Below, piece after piece: positions 16,540-25,683 of a stretch of DNA of 64,000 nt. The stretch comes from Rhodococcus sp. OK302 (GTDB lineage: Bacteria; Actinomycetota; Actinomycetes; Mycobacteriales; Mycobacteriaceae). The stretch's first letter is position 1. Each line of letters starts with the position of its first letter. A program made the position numbers and the translations under genes. The notes beneath the pieces were generated by a model, which saw only the letters and a list, made by a program, of their open reading frames with translations, did no database searches and was not told the origin of the DNA. The stretch covers positions 1,351,001 to 1,415,000 of the forward strand of contig NZ_NPJZ01000001.1 in NCBI RefSeq assembly GCF_002245895.1, given 5' to 3'.

Positions 16540-18201
16540 ATGGACACGTATGCAGAGATAATTCGAAGCCGCGCTGGGGACGACGGAGGTGGTCTTCGGT
16601 ACGAGGACAGCTCCTGGTCCTGGCGTGAGGTTGTTCAGGAAAGTGCTGATCGCGCAGCGGCATTGACCGCGTTGATTCCCAAGCCGGACGGCCGTCAGAT
16701 CCACGTGGGCGTCCTGCTCGAGAATGTTCCGGACTTCGTATTCTGGCTCGCCGCCGGACCTTTGGCCGGGGCAGCGGTTGTCGGCATCAACGCGAGCCGT
16801 AACGGCCTGGAGCTGGCCAACGACATCAGCCACGGTGACGTAGACATCGTGATCACCGAGAACGCGCTGGCGCATCTGGTGGAGGGAACGGCTCACGGCC
16901 TACCGCCGGAACGGATTCTCAACATCGACAGCGTCGAGTATGCCGAATTCCTGGCACCATTCCGTGGAGCGTCGCTCCCGGAGACCGGACCGACCCCGGA
17001 AGATAAGGCGTTGCTGCTTTTCAGCTCCGGATCGACAGGGGCACCGAAGGCTGTGATCGTCGGGCAGGGTCGTTTGGCGCGACTCACCGCAGCCATGGTC
17101 GATCGGGTCTCGATGCGACGGGATTCGGTGACGTATCTGTGCATGCCGTTGTTCCACGGTAATGCCGTGATGTTGAATCTCGCTCCCGCGATGTACGCCG
17201 GTGCAACGGTCGCGATGACGAGGAAGTTCTCGGCAAGCAAGTTCGGGCCCGACATCCATCGTTACGGCGTCACCTACGTCAATTACGTCGGTCGAGCCCT
17301 CTCCTATGTGCTGAGTCAGCCCGAGGACGAGAGAGACGCCCACAGCGCCCTGGAATTGGCCTTCGGTACCGAGGCGTCGGAAACCGACGTGCGGCGATTC
17401 TCCGAACGTTACGGCTGCACGGTGATGGAGGGCTACGGACTGAGCGAAGGCGTGTTCCGGATCGGGCGAACACCGGAGACCCCGAAGGATTCGCTGGGCG
17501 TTCCACAGAATGGACTCGACATCAGAGTCCTCGACGAGGAGACCGGCCTCGAATGTCCACCTGCGGAATTCGACAGTGACGGACGGCTGATCAATGCCGA
17601 AGCCACCGGTGAGATGGTGGCGATCGGCCTCGCCCATACCTTCGAGGGGTACTACAAGAACCCCGGAGCGATGGCGGATCGTGTCAAGGGCGCCGACTTC
17701 TGGTCCGGAGACCTCGCTTACCGCGACTCGGACGGATACTTCTATTTCGCCGGGCGCTCGTCCGACTGGTTGCGGGTGGACAGCGAAAACTTCTCGGCTG
17801 CACCGGTGGAGCGAGTGTTGCAACGCGCGCCGGGAATTGCCGCTGCACCGATCTTCGCCGTTCCGGATCCTCGGACCGGTGATCAGGTGATGGCGGTTGT
17901 GGAGATGGAAGATGGAAAAGGATTCGACGCCAAAGCTTTCGGAGAGTTCCTCGGCGAACAGCCGGACATGGGTGCAAAGTGGTGGCCGCGATTCGTCCGA
18001 GTCATCGACCGAATTCCCTTGACCGGCAGCAACAAGGTCAACAAGAATCCGTTGCGTCGCGCAGCCTGGGTGAGTACAGATGCCGTGTACCTGCGTGTGG
18101 GTAAGACGAACGAGTATGTACCCCTCGATGATGCGGGCCGCGAAGCCATAGAATCGGAATTTCGTGCGCACGGCCGGTCGGCGATGTTGCCGACAGCCTG
18201 A
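16540..18201 (+). CDS. AMP-forming acyl-CoA synthetase (FadD17-like)
   Basis: A 553-residue ANL-family ligase, the likely entry step that activates the carboxylate with ATP and CoA. Motifs in order: P-loop FSSGSTGAPKAV (about 164-175), EGYGLSEG, SGDLAYRDSDGYFYFAGR, and the C-terminal catalytic Lys region SNKVNKNPLRR. It resembles mycobacterial FadD17, which belongs to steroid side-chain clusters. ATG 16540 follows GTAGGGAG. It is the last gene of the 4048-18201 run, ended by a perfect 20-base hairpin. Confidence 0.9.
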   Translation: MDTYAEIIRSRAGDDGGGLRYEDSSWSWREVVQESADRAAALTALIPKPDGRQIHVGVLLENVPDFVFWLAAGPLAGAAVVGINASRNGLELANDISHGDVDIVITENALAHLVEGTAHGLPPERILNIDSVEYAEFLAPFRGASLPETGPTPEDKALLLFSSGSTGAPKAVIVGQGRLARLTAAMVDRVSMRRDSVTYLCMPLFHGNAVMLNLAPAMYAGATVAMTRKFSASKFGPDIHRYGVTYVNYVGRALSYVLSQPEDERDAHSALELAFGTEASETDVRRFSERYGCTVMEGYGLSEGVFRIGRTPETPKDSLGVPQNGLDIRVLDEETGLECPPAEFDSDGRLINAEATGEMVAIGLAHTFEGYYKNPGAMADRVKGADFWSGDLAYRDSDGYFYFAGRSSDWLRVDSENFSAAPVERVLQRAPGIAAAPIFAVPDPRTGDQVMAVVEMEDGKGFDAKAFGEFLGEQPDMGAKWWPRFVRVIDRIPLTGSNKVNKNPLRRAAWVSTDAVYLRVGKTNEYVPLDDAGREAIESEFRAHGRSAMLPTA

Positions 18202-18202
18202 G

Positions 18203-18246
18203 CTGTGCGCCTCTATTAACCGCGGGCGGTTAATAGAGGCGCACAG
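18203..18246. terminator. Bidirectional terminator: perfect 20-base inverted repeat
   Basis: Arms 18203-18222 and 18227-18246 are fully complementary with a 4-base loop. The hairpin starts one base after the ligase stop and ends three bases before the stop of the convergent SDR, so it can serve both transcripts. There is no T tract. Confidence 0.85.
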
Positions 18247-18249
18247 TGG

Positions 18250-19185
18250 TTAGGTCCCCGTCGTATCGAGCGCGACGATGCTGGTCGCGGAGTAAGTCTG
18301 TCCTGCTGGTAGTTCCGCGATGTACGGAACCAGTTGATCGGCGAATTCCTCCACCGTGAAGGTCCCGTCTGAGGCCACGAATTTCTGCTGCACCGTGGGC
18401 GGGGCCATCAAGGCAACCATGTCGCCGTAGACGACGAACACCTGGCCGTTGATCGTCTGCGCTGCTGGCGTAGCCAGGAACGAGACGAAGGTGGCGACGC
18501 GCTCGGGCGCCATGATGTCCAGCCCCGTCGCGGGTTCTCCGCCGGCGAATACTCCGGCAGTCATTTCCGTCCGGGCGCGTGGGCAGATGGCGTTGGCGGT
18601 AACGCCGTATTTCGCCAGACCACGTGAGGTAGAGAGCGTAAGCGCGACGATTCCGGCCTTGGCCGCAGCGTAATTGGCCTGACCCGCACCGCCGAGCAGG
18701 AATGCCTCGGAGGCGGTGTTGATTACGCGCCCGTATACCGGGCCACCCGCCGCCTTGCCTGCTGCGCGCCAATGGATCGCAGCCGAGCGTGACAGTGCCG
18801 CATGCCCTTTGAGATGGATCGCGATGACGTCGTCCCATTGCTTCTCGGACATGTTGAATAGCATTGCGTCTCGGGTTATTCCGGCGTTGTTGACAACGAT
18901 GTCGAGGCTGCCGAATGAATCGACTGCCGCTTCGACCAGGTGATCTCCCAGCGACCAGTCGCTGACGTCGCCGGTCACGGCTACCCCGCGGGATCCGAGA
19001 GCCTCGATCTCGCGGACGACATCCTGCGCCGCGGAGCCGATGTCGTTGACAACGACAGATGCACCACGAGCGGCCAGGGCCAGTGCTTCCGCACGGCCCA
19101 AGCCGGCGCCTGCACCGGTGACGATCGCGGTGCGGCCGGTAAGATCGGTAAGGCCGGTGAGTGAAGGGTCGAGTGAATCAGGCAA
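18250..19185 (-). CDS. SDR-family 3-hydroxyacyl-CoA/17-beta-hydroxysteroid dehydrogenase (HSD17B4-type)
   Basis: A 311-residue SDR with TGAGAGLGRAEALALAARGASVVVNDIG at the start, NNAGITRD and the catalytic NYAAAK. The AGAGLGR...VVVNDIG form is that of the MFE-2/HSD17B4-like dehydrogenases that oxidise (3R)- or (24R)-hydroxyacyl-CoAs. I chose TTG 19185, preceded by AAGGGAGC and overlapping the upstream fadE stop by eight bases; an open frame continues further upstream but lies inside fadE. It is the second gene of a two-gene minus-strand unit. Confidence 0.82.
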   Translation of the reverse strand: MPDSLDPSLTGLTDLTGRTAIVTGAGAGLGRAEALALAARGASVVVNDIGSAAQDVVREIEALGSRGVAVTGDVSDWSLGDHLVEAAVDSFGSLDIVVNNAGITRDAMLFNMSEKQWDDVIAIHLKGHAALSRSAAIHWRAAGKAAGGPVYGRVINTASEAFLLGGAGQANYAAAKAGIVALTLSTSRGLAKYGVTANAICPRARTEMTAGVFAGGEPATGLDIMAPERVATFVSFLATPAAQTINGQVFVVYGDMVALMAPPTVQQKFVASDGTFTVEEFADQLVPYIAELPAGQTYSATSIVALDTTGT

Positions 19186-21325
19186 GAGCCGGCTCCCTTG
19201 GTAGTCCGAGAATGAGCTCGCCGATCTGGTTGCGGAGGATTTCCGATGTCCCGCCGGCAATGGTCTGGAAGCGAACCTCCAGAAAGCTGTGATGGACAGG
19301 CTTTTTCGATTCGCTGTCGCTCGGGAGGAATCCGGAGAGCAGCAGTCCGGCGTCGGCGAGCCTTTGTCCGTGCTCACTGCCGACCAGCTTCAACACCGCG
19401 CCTTCGGGTCCCGGGCCGGCGCCGAGTACAGCCATTTCTGCGATGCGAGTGGTGAGTGCCCGCAGGGAAAGATCCTCAGCCACAAGGTCGGCCACAGCAT
19501 CGTCCATCCCGGAGTTCGTAGTGCGCACCACGGTGAACAGATCGTGGATGCTGTACGTGACGCCCAGGCCCAGTCGTTCACGGCCGATCGTCACGCGTTC
19601 GTTTCCGAGAGCAGAGCGTGCAACGCCCCACCCGCCGTTGACGTCGCCGAGTACATCGGCGTCGGGAACGAAGACGTCGTCGAGGAAAACCTCGGAGAAG
19701 TGTGAGTCGCCGGTGATCTGCTTGATCGGGCGCACCTGCACTCCGGGAGCAGCCATGTCGATGAGCATCATGGTGATGCCCTTGTGCTTTCGTGCCTCGG
19801 GGTCGGTGCGGACAGTCGCCATGCCGTGCGTCGACGTCACGCCGCCGCTGGTCCACGTCTTCTGGCCGTTGACAATCCAGCCGCCGTCGACGCGCCGAGC
19901 TTTGGTAGTGATTCCCGCGGCATCGGAACCGGCGCCGGGCTCACTGAACAACTGGCACCATTTCACGGTGCCCATGAGACTGGCGTCGACAAAGCGCTCG
20001 TGCTGTTCGGCGGTACCGTGCCCGACAACGGTGAGCAGCACCCATTCGCCGATTCCGTACTGCGGCAGATCAACTGTCGACAGTTCCTCTTCCAGTACCA
20101 ACTGCTCGACGGCACCGGCGCCGCGGCCCCACGGCGCCGGCCAATGCGGAACGGCGTAGCCGGAATCAACCAGTAGGCGACGCAGTTGATCGGCGGGAGC
20201 AGCAGCGGCATTCTTCACGAATTCACGCGCCTGCTCGCGGTATTCGTCAGCCTCGGCCGGCAGTTCGATGGTCGATTCGCGCCGGATCCCAGCTGCGGTG
20301 GCGTCGGCGATATCAGCGCGGGCGAGGACGGGGGAGAATGCGGCATTCAGAGCCCCGGCACGACGCAGATACAGGTGGGCATCGTGCTCCCAGGTGTACC
20401 CGATTCCGCCGTGGATCTGGATGCACTTCTGGGTAACCCGCATGGCCGCGGGTAGAGCTGTCACAACTGCGACTGCTGCTGCCAACGAGCTCTGATCCTC
20501 GTTGTCGGATGCTGCCTGCGCTGCGTCCCAGGCAGCCGCGGTGGACATTTCGCGGTCTACCAGCATGTTCGCGAGGATGTGTTTGACCGACTGGAACGAG
20601 CCGATCGCGCGGCCGAACGCAAAGCGGTCCTTTGCATATTCGACGGCCAGTTTTGTGGCCGCAGTAATCACTCCGGCGGCTTCGGCGGCAGCCAGGGTGC
20701 GGCCGATCGAGACGGCGTGTGCACCCGCGCCCGCCAGAACTGCGACGGCGTCGACGCGGCCGTTGGTGGTCACTGCCGAGACGGTGCGCGTCGGATCAAG
20801 AGTCGGCGAGTCCGTTACCTGCACCTGCTCGCGTCGCAAAACGACGACGTCCTCACCGATCGAGACGAGGAGGATATCTGCCGTTGCCGCACAGAGCATC
20901 TCTACGGGCGCAGTCAGCTCGACCGTCGAACCTGACAGCGTGGCAGTGGTGCTGATCCCGACCGTCGCGACGACGGTTCCGTCGATCAGGCCCGGAATCA
21001 GCGCTTCCTGTTGCTCGCTGGTGCCCGCTGCCGCGATGACAGCCGACGCCCACACCGTCGGCAGCAGTGGCCCGGGCGCCATTGCCGCGCCCAATTCCTC
21101 CACGATTACCGTCAATTCCGGCAGGCCGAATCCGGCGCCACCGTACTCTTCCGGTAGATGGACGCCCAGCCAGCCGAGTTCCGCGAAAGTCGACCATCCT
21201 GAGGGCAATTCGTTTGTCGGCTTGTCGAGGCATTCGCGAGCTTCGATGAGCGGTTCTGCCCGCAAGATGTAATCGCGAACCGACTGTGCGAGGGCGCGCT
21301 GGTCTTCGGAAAGTGCAATGGACAT
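19178..21325 (-). CDS. Second fused two-domain acyl-CoA dehydrogenase (FadE34-like)
   Basis: A 715-residue fusion of two acyl-CoA dehydrogenase units, paralogous to the 9895 gene. It shares VHLPEEYGGAGFGLPEL-type segments, FAFGRAIGSFQSVKH and GYTWEHDAHLYLRRA in the first half. The second half has CQLFSEPGAGSDAA and the C-terminal AGGTSEILRNQIGELI. The last segment keeps the canonical GGTSEI, whereas the 9895 protein reads GGGTVEI. ATG 21325 follows GCGAGG. It leads the minus-strand unit with the HSD17B4-type SDR; no KstR2-type site was found in the 180 bases upstream. Confidence 0.9.
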   Translation of the reverse strand: MSIALSEDQRALAQSVRDYILRAEPLIEARECLDKPTNELPSGWSTFAELGWLGVHLPEEYGGAGFGLPELTVIVEELGAAMAPGPLLPTVWASAVIAAAGTSEQQEALIPGLIDGTVVATVGISTTATLSGSTVELTAPVEMLCAATADILLVSIGEDVVVLRREQVQVTDSPTLDPTRTVSAVTTNGRVDAVAVLAGAGAHAVSIGRTLAAAEAAGVITAATKLAVEYAKDRFAFGRAIGSFQSVKHILANMLVDREMSTAAAWDAAQAASDNEDQSSLAAAVAVVTALPAAMRVTQKCIQIHGGIGYTWEHDAHLYLRRAGALNAAFSPVLARADIADATAAGIRRESTIELPAEADEYREQAREFVKNAAAAPADQLRRLLVDSGYAVPHWPAPWGRGAGAVEQLVLEEELSTVDLPQYGIGEWVLLTVVGHGTAEQHERFVDASLMGTVKWCQLFSEPGAGSDAAGITTKARRVDGGWIVNGQKTWTSGGVTSTHGMATVRTDPEARKHKGITMMLIDMAAPGVQVRPIKQITGDSHFSEVFLDDVFVPDADVLGDVNGGWGVARSALGNERVTIGRERLGLGVTYSIHDLFTVVRTTNSGMDDAVADLVAEDLSLRALTTRIAEMAVLGAGPGPEGAVLKLVGSEHGQRLADAGLLLSGFLPSDSESKKPVHHSFLEVRFQTIAGGTSEILRNQIGELILGLPREPALA

Positions 21326-21505
21326 AGAGAATTACCTCGCTACAAGACTGAGCCCGCAGGCTGATTTCCCCGGTCCGGGATTACCGCAGACAGGAGTTGT
21401 TCCCTCTACTCGTATCACGACAATCCTGGCCGTAGCGGTGAATCCCGCTAAGTGGGTAGTCGAGTGGTCCAGCGCATCGGCACTCGGCGCGCTACTGTGC
21501 GAACC

Positions 21506-22688
21506 GTGAATCGTGTCAGTTCGTTCATCCGTCCGTTGGTTCCTCGCGATCCGAACGAGGAACACCGAGTAGCCACACCACTCGAACTACTGACGGACCT
21601 GTGCTTTGTCGTGGCAGTTGCCCAGGCCGCCACCGGACTTCACCACGCCATCAGTGACGGTCATTGGGCCTTGGGCGTCGGCCACTTTGTGATGGCCTTC
21701 TTCGCGATCTGGTGGACGTGGCTCAACTTCACGTGGTTCGCTTCCGCCTTCGACAACGACGACGGTATCGCGCGGTTGCTGACGATCTTTCAAATCCTGG
21801 GCTCGTTGGTACTCGCCGCCGGGATTGTGCGATTCTTCGACGACGACGCCCTACTGATCATCGTCGGATACGTCATCATGCGAATAGCGTTGGTGATTCA
21901 GTGGATTCGAGTCTCGAGAAACTGTCCCGAATATGCGCTCACCGCACGGAGATACGCACTCGGTGTCGTTCTGGTTCAGGCCGGGTGGATCGGCTTCTAC
22001 TTCGTTCCGTCGGCACTCTACGTGCCGACATTCCTGTTCCTGGTTCTCTGCGAATTCGCGGTGCCGGTCATCTCGGAGAAGCCGGGGATGACGCCGTGGC
22101 ATCCGCACCACATTGCCGAGCGGTACTCGCTGTTTTTCATCATTGTCCTGGGCGAAACAATCCTGTCGACGACGGTGGCGATTCAGGACGCGGTGGCCGG
22201 CGAACACCCGGCGGCCAAGGTCGCGTACGTCGTGATCGGCGGCATCCTCATCGTTTTCAGCCTGTGGTGGTTGTACTTACTTCCAGCGAAACGCGGGCGA
22301 TGCCCTCGGCGGTGACGATGCGTCACCGTTCGTCTGGGGTTTCGGGCACTACTTCATCTTTGCGGCAGCAGCGGCCATCGGCGCCGGATTGGCTGCGCGC
22401 GTCGACTATTGGACCGCCCACGGGGACGGTAGCGCCCTGGTGACCGGGGCTGCCGTCACCATTCCTGTCGCGGTCATCCTTGCGGCGTTGTGGTTCATTC
22501 ACATTCGGCTGCATGATTCGTCGACGCGAACGTTGGCTCCGTTCGCAATCGCCGTCGTCGTCGTTCTGGGTGGCACCTTCACCGCCGTGCCGGAACTTGT
22601 CGCCGGCTTGGCGTGCGCGGCGCTCCTCGCAGTGGAGTTGATTCTCACCGAAGGCACCAAGTCCGAAGGCTCCACGGCCGAAGGCTAG
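21506..22688 (+). pseudogene. LtrA-like (low temperature requirement A) membrane protein, frameshifted
   Basis: The first frame (to TGA near 22315) encodes RDPNEEHRVATPLELLTDLCFVVAV and HHIAERYSLFFIIVLGETI, hallmarks of the LtrA family of multi-span membrane proteins, and then stops early. The missing end (SPFVWGFGHYFIF and several helices) continues in another frame to 22688. The break is a tandem TACT TACT at 22274-22281; removing one copy restores a normal join (LWWLYFQRNAGDALGGDDAS). Either a recent inactivating slippage event or a sequencing error. GTG 21506 is the likely start, since the 5' family motif begins just after it and no ribosome site is seen. It overlaps the convergent gatD stop. 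Confidence 0.75.
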
Positions 22689-23398
22689 CGAGCGGAGAGA
22701 CGTTCCTTGCGCAGTTGATCCACCTCGGGGAGATGAAGCGGTGCAAGTTCGTCTACGCCCAGAGCGCGCTTGAGCAGTAGATCAGCCAGTTCAGGATTGC
22801 GGGCCAATGCCGGTCCGTGCATGTAGGTGCCGATCACGGAACCCTGGACGACGCCCTCGAGGCCGTCGCCGACACCGTTGCCGACGCCATGGGTGACACG
22901 CGCAAATCCTGAGGCGGCGGTACCCAGAGTTGTTCCACCACGATGGTTTTCGAAACCTGAGAGTGGGGCACTGAGTCCGTCGATCAGAGGCTTGGTGATC
23001 ACTTCGCCGATGGATCGCTTTTCCTGCGGTGAGGTGGTGACGTCCAGCATGGAGACGCCGTCGACGCGCTCGCCACTGGAGGTTTCGTACCAGTTGCCCA
23101 GAACTTGGATGGCCGCGCAGATAGCCAGCACGGGTGCGCCGCGCTCGGCCGCGCGCTGCAGGCCCGGGTACTTGGTGAGGTGCCGGGTAGCGAGTCGCTG
23201 AGCGGAATCCTCGGCGCCGCCGAGGGTGTAGACGTCGAGTGAGTCCGGGACCGGGTCATTGAGTGTGATGTCGATGATTTCGGCGTCGTACCCGCGCATC
23301 CGCAGACGCTGACGCAGGATCAGAGCATTGCCGCCGTCGCCGTAGGTGCCCATGACGTCGGGGAGGACCAGGCCGATACGCACTGTCGAGTCAGACAT
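22685..23398 (-). CDS. gatD: Lipid II isoglutaminyl synthase, glutaminase subunit GatD
   Basis: A 237-residue CobB/CobQ-type class I glutamine amidotransferase. Catalytic Cys94 is in LAICAAIQVLG, at the same number as in Staphylococcus aureus GatD, and His194 is in GTYMHGPALARNPELAD. It releases ammonia that MurT uses to amidate D-glutamate in lipid II, a modification needed for peptidoglycan cross-linking. Its ATG lies inside the last codons of murT, so the two are co-translated. The pair also occurs near leuA and lysC in mycobacteria. Confidence 0.93.
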   Translation of the reverse strand: MSDSTVRIGLVLPDVMGTYGDGGNALILRQRLRMRGYDAEIIDITLNDPVPDSLDVYTLGGAEDSAQRLATRHLTKYPGLQRAAERGAPVLAICAAIQVLGNWYETSSGERVDGVSMLDVTTSPQEKRSIGEVITKPLIDGLSAPLSGFENHRGGTTLGTAASGFARVTHGVGNGVGDGLEGVVQGSVIGTYMHGPALARNPELADLLLKRALGVDELAPLHLPEVDQLRKERLSAR

Positions 23399-24644
23399 CG
23401 CGGGTCTCCTTGGCGATAGCAGTGTTCAAGTCGCGAAATGCCGTGTAGTTGGCGAGCACTTCCACGCGTCCGGGCGGGCAGGAAGCGATGGCGCGCAAGG
23501 GGTCCGGATCAAGCGTGTGCTCGACACCGGCGTAGGTGAGGCGGACGGCCAGGTCGGTTCCGCGCTCGCCGGCAGCGATCACTTTGACGCCTTCGAAGTG
23601 CTCGAATTTCACGTCCCACAGCCATGAGAGGTCTTCGCCGTCCGGGACCTGCCCGTTGACAGCGATAACGAGGCCGTCGACGCTCGGATCGATCATGGAC
23701 AGGGCTTCCTGCCAGCCGGCAGGATTCTTTGCCAGCAGCATGTGGACGGAGTGGGCTCCGACCTGGACGGTGCTGTAGCGCCCGGCAACTTCTTGGACTG
23801 TGGACGCTGCGGCAACGGCATCTGCCGCGTCTGCGCCCAAGGTGACCGCTGCGGCAACAGCCTGAGCGGCGTTGCCGCGGTTGGCTTTTCCGGGCAGAGT
23901 CAGTGTCATCGGGATGGTCAGGCCGTCCGGGCCGTACAGGTTGTTGTCGTCGAGCCACCATGACGGCTCAGGCCGCGCGAAGTCCGAACCCGTACTGCGC
24001 CAGTGCTTTCCCTCCCACACGATGGGCTCGCCGGTGCGCGGGCAGCTGACCGAATCTCCGGCCCAGCCGCCGCCGGCGGCAACCCACACGACATTGGGTG
24101 CGTCGTAGGCAATCGACGTGATCAATACGTCGTCGCAGTTCGCGATGATGACCGCATTCGGGTGCGCATCAACGCATGCCCGCAACCTGCGTTCGATCAT
24201 GTTGATCTCGCCGACTCGGTCGAGCTGATCGCGGCTCAGGTTCAGCAGCACGATCACTTCGGGGTTCACGGCGTCGGCAACGTGAGGGACGTGCAGTTCG
24301 TCAACTTCCAGCACGGCGATGGGAGCGTTCAAGCGGGTTGCCAGGGCTGCGACGATGCCGGCGTCCATGTTGGCACCGTCCGCTTGCGTCGCCACCTCGC
24401 CGACGGTGGCGAGAGCCGCTGCGGTCATGCGCGTCGTCGTGGACTTGCCGTTGGTTCCGGTGACTACGACGGTGCGTTTTCCGCGTCCGAGCTGTGTCAT
24501 GAGCGTCGGGTCGATCTTGAGGGCTATCAGCCCGCCGATCATCGACCCTTTGCCTCGGCCGGCTTTCTGCGATGCCCAGGATGCTGCTGCGGCAGCGCGC
24601 AGGGCGAGCTTTCCGCGCGCCGTGATCGTTAGTCCAGTTCCCAC
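23391..24644 (-). CDS. murT: Lipid II isoglutaminyl synthase, Mur-ligase subunit MurT
   Basis: A 417-residue Mur-ligase-type ATPase. The P-loop is VVTGTNGKSTTTRM (about residues 54-67), the central domain has VLEVDELHVPHV and LLNLSRDQLDRVGEI, and the C-terminal DUF1727 domain binds GatD. It phosphorylates the D-Glu alpha-carboxylate of lipid II so that GatD-derived ammonia forms D-isoglutamine. The start is taken as GTG 24644, just before GTGLTITARGKLALR; the frame is open further upstream but without family sequence. It overlaps gatD by eight bases. Confidence 0.92.
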   Translation of the reverse strand: MGTGLTITARGKLALRAAAAASWASQKAGRGKGSMIGGLIALKIDPTLMTQLGRGKRTVVVTGTNGKSTTTRMTAAALATVGEVATQADGANMDAGIVAALATRLNAPIAVLEVDELHVPHVADAVNPEVIVLLNLSRDQLDRVGEINMIERRLRACVDAHPNAVIIANCDDVLITSIAYDAPNVVWVAAGGGWAGDSVSCPRTGEPIVWEGKHWRSTGSDFARPEPSWWLDDNNLYGPDGLTIPMTLTLPGKANRGNAAQAVAAAVTLGADAADAVAAASTVQEVAGRYSTVQVGAHSVHMLLAKNPAGWQEALSMIDPSVDGLVIAVNGQVPDGEDLSWLWDVKFEHFEGVKVIAAGERGTDLAVRLTYAGVEHTLDPDPLRAIASCPPGRVEVLANYTAFRDLNTAIAKETRDV

Positions 24645-24669
24645 GGCCCGAGTTTTGCACAGCGCGCGC

Positions 24670-25611
24670 TCAGACGCCGAGTCGCGCAGGTGGTTCGAGT
24701 GGAGTTGTGCTCGAGGGAACAGTCGCCGCCGGTGCTGGGCGCCTCTGGGTGGCGATCGCCCCCGCGATGACGATAACGGCTCCCACCAGTGACAACGGGC
24801 TGGGTGTCTCATGCAGGAACAGCCAGGACGCGCCGATTCCGACAATCGGGACCAGGAGGGAGAGGGGAGCCACTTTGCCGGCGGGGTAGCGACTCATCAG
24901 TGTGGTCCAGATGCCCGTTCCGACGATGGTGCCCAGCAGAACGATGTAAGCGAGGCCGATCAGTGACGGCAGGCCGTCGATGCTCAATGCCGTCGAGAGT
25001 GCACGCCAGCCCGCGGTGGGGCCTTCGACCGCCGCCGACAACGCCAGCATCGGCAGCGGGGGAATGACGCACATCCACAACATCAGGCGCATCGGCTGCG
25101 GATCGCCGACGGTATTCGCGGCGGCAAGACGGCTACCGAGGTTGCCGAATGCCCAGGACAAGCCCGCCAGAAGTGTCAGGATCACGGGCAGCAATGCCGC
25201 ATGATGCGAGCGATCCCAGCCGATCAGCGCCATGCCGGCCACCGCGACGCCGATCCCGGAAACCTGCCACACGCTGAGTTTTTCTCGAAGCAGGACGGCG
25301 CCCAACAGAACCGTGAACGGTGCAGATGACTGCAGCACCAGCGACGCCAACCCGGTCGGCATTCCGGTGTGCATCGCCCAGAACAGAAACGCGAATTGGC
25401 CGAAGCCGAAACCGAAACCGTAGAGCAGCAACCATCGCATCGGAACCTGCGGCCGGGGCACGAAAATCACCACCGGAATCGCGATGAGCAGAAAGCGCAG
25501 TGCGGCAAAGAAGAACGGCGGAAAATGGTCGAGGCCTACGCGAATCGCCAGGAAATTGAGTCCCCACAAGACGATGACGGTCAATCCGAGCAGCCGGTCG
25601 CGGGGAGTCAT
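24670..25611 (-). CDS. DMT-superfamily (EamA) transporter
   Basis: A 313-residue membrane protein with ten predicted hydrophobic helices in two EamA repeats (WGLNFLAIRVGLDHFPPFFFAALRF in the first, PIVGIGASWLFLHETPS in the second). The family exports amino acids and other small metabolites. A Pro-rich C-terminal tail follows the last helix. It is divergent from a LysR-type gene 72 bases away, the usual arrangement for an exporter and its regulator; the substrate is unknown. Confidence 0.88.
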   Translation of the reverse strand: MTPRDRLLGLTVIVLWGLNFLAIRVGLDHFPPFFFAALRFLLIAIPVVIFVPRPQVPMRWLLLYGFGFGFGQFAFLFWAMHTGMPTGLASLVLQSSAPFTVLLGAVLLREKLSVWQVSGIGVAVAGMALIGWDRSHHAALLPVILTLLAGLSWAFGNLGSRLAAANTVGDPQPMRLMLWMCVIPPLPMLALSAAVEGPTAGWRALSTALSIDGLPSLIGLAYIVLLGTIVGTGIWTTLMSRYPAGKVAPLSLLVPIVGIGASWLFLHETPSPLSLVGAVIVIAGAIATQRRPAPAATVPSSTTPLEPPARLGV

Positions 25612-25683
25612 GGCACTTATCGTGAGCCGTTCAAAGCATCAGCACAAGCGAATAAAGATGCACCATTGATGTAGTTTTGCTAC

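Noticed and set aside
18203..18246. The 20-base perfect palindrome as a TetR-type operator
   Set aside because: It lies between two convergent stop codons with no promoter to control, so a bidirectional terminator explains it better.
21326..21505. A KstR2-type operator upstream of the second fused acyl-CoA dehydrogenase
   Set aside because: No CAAGnnCTTG core was found in this gap, so control of this unit by the same regulator is not supported by sequence.
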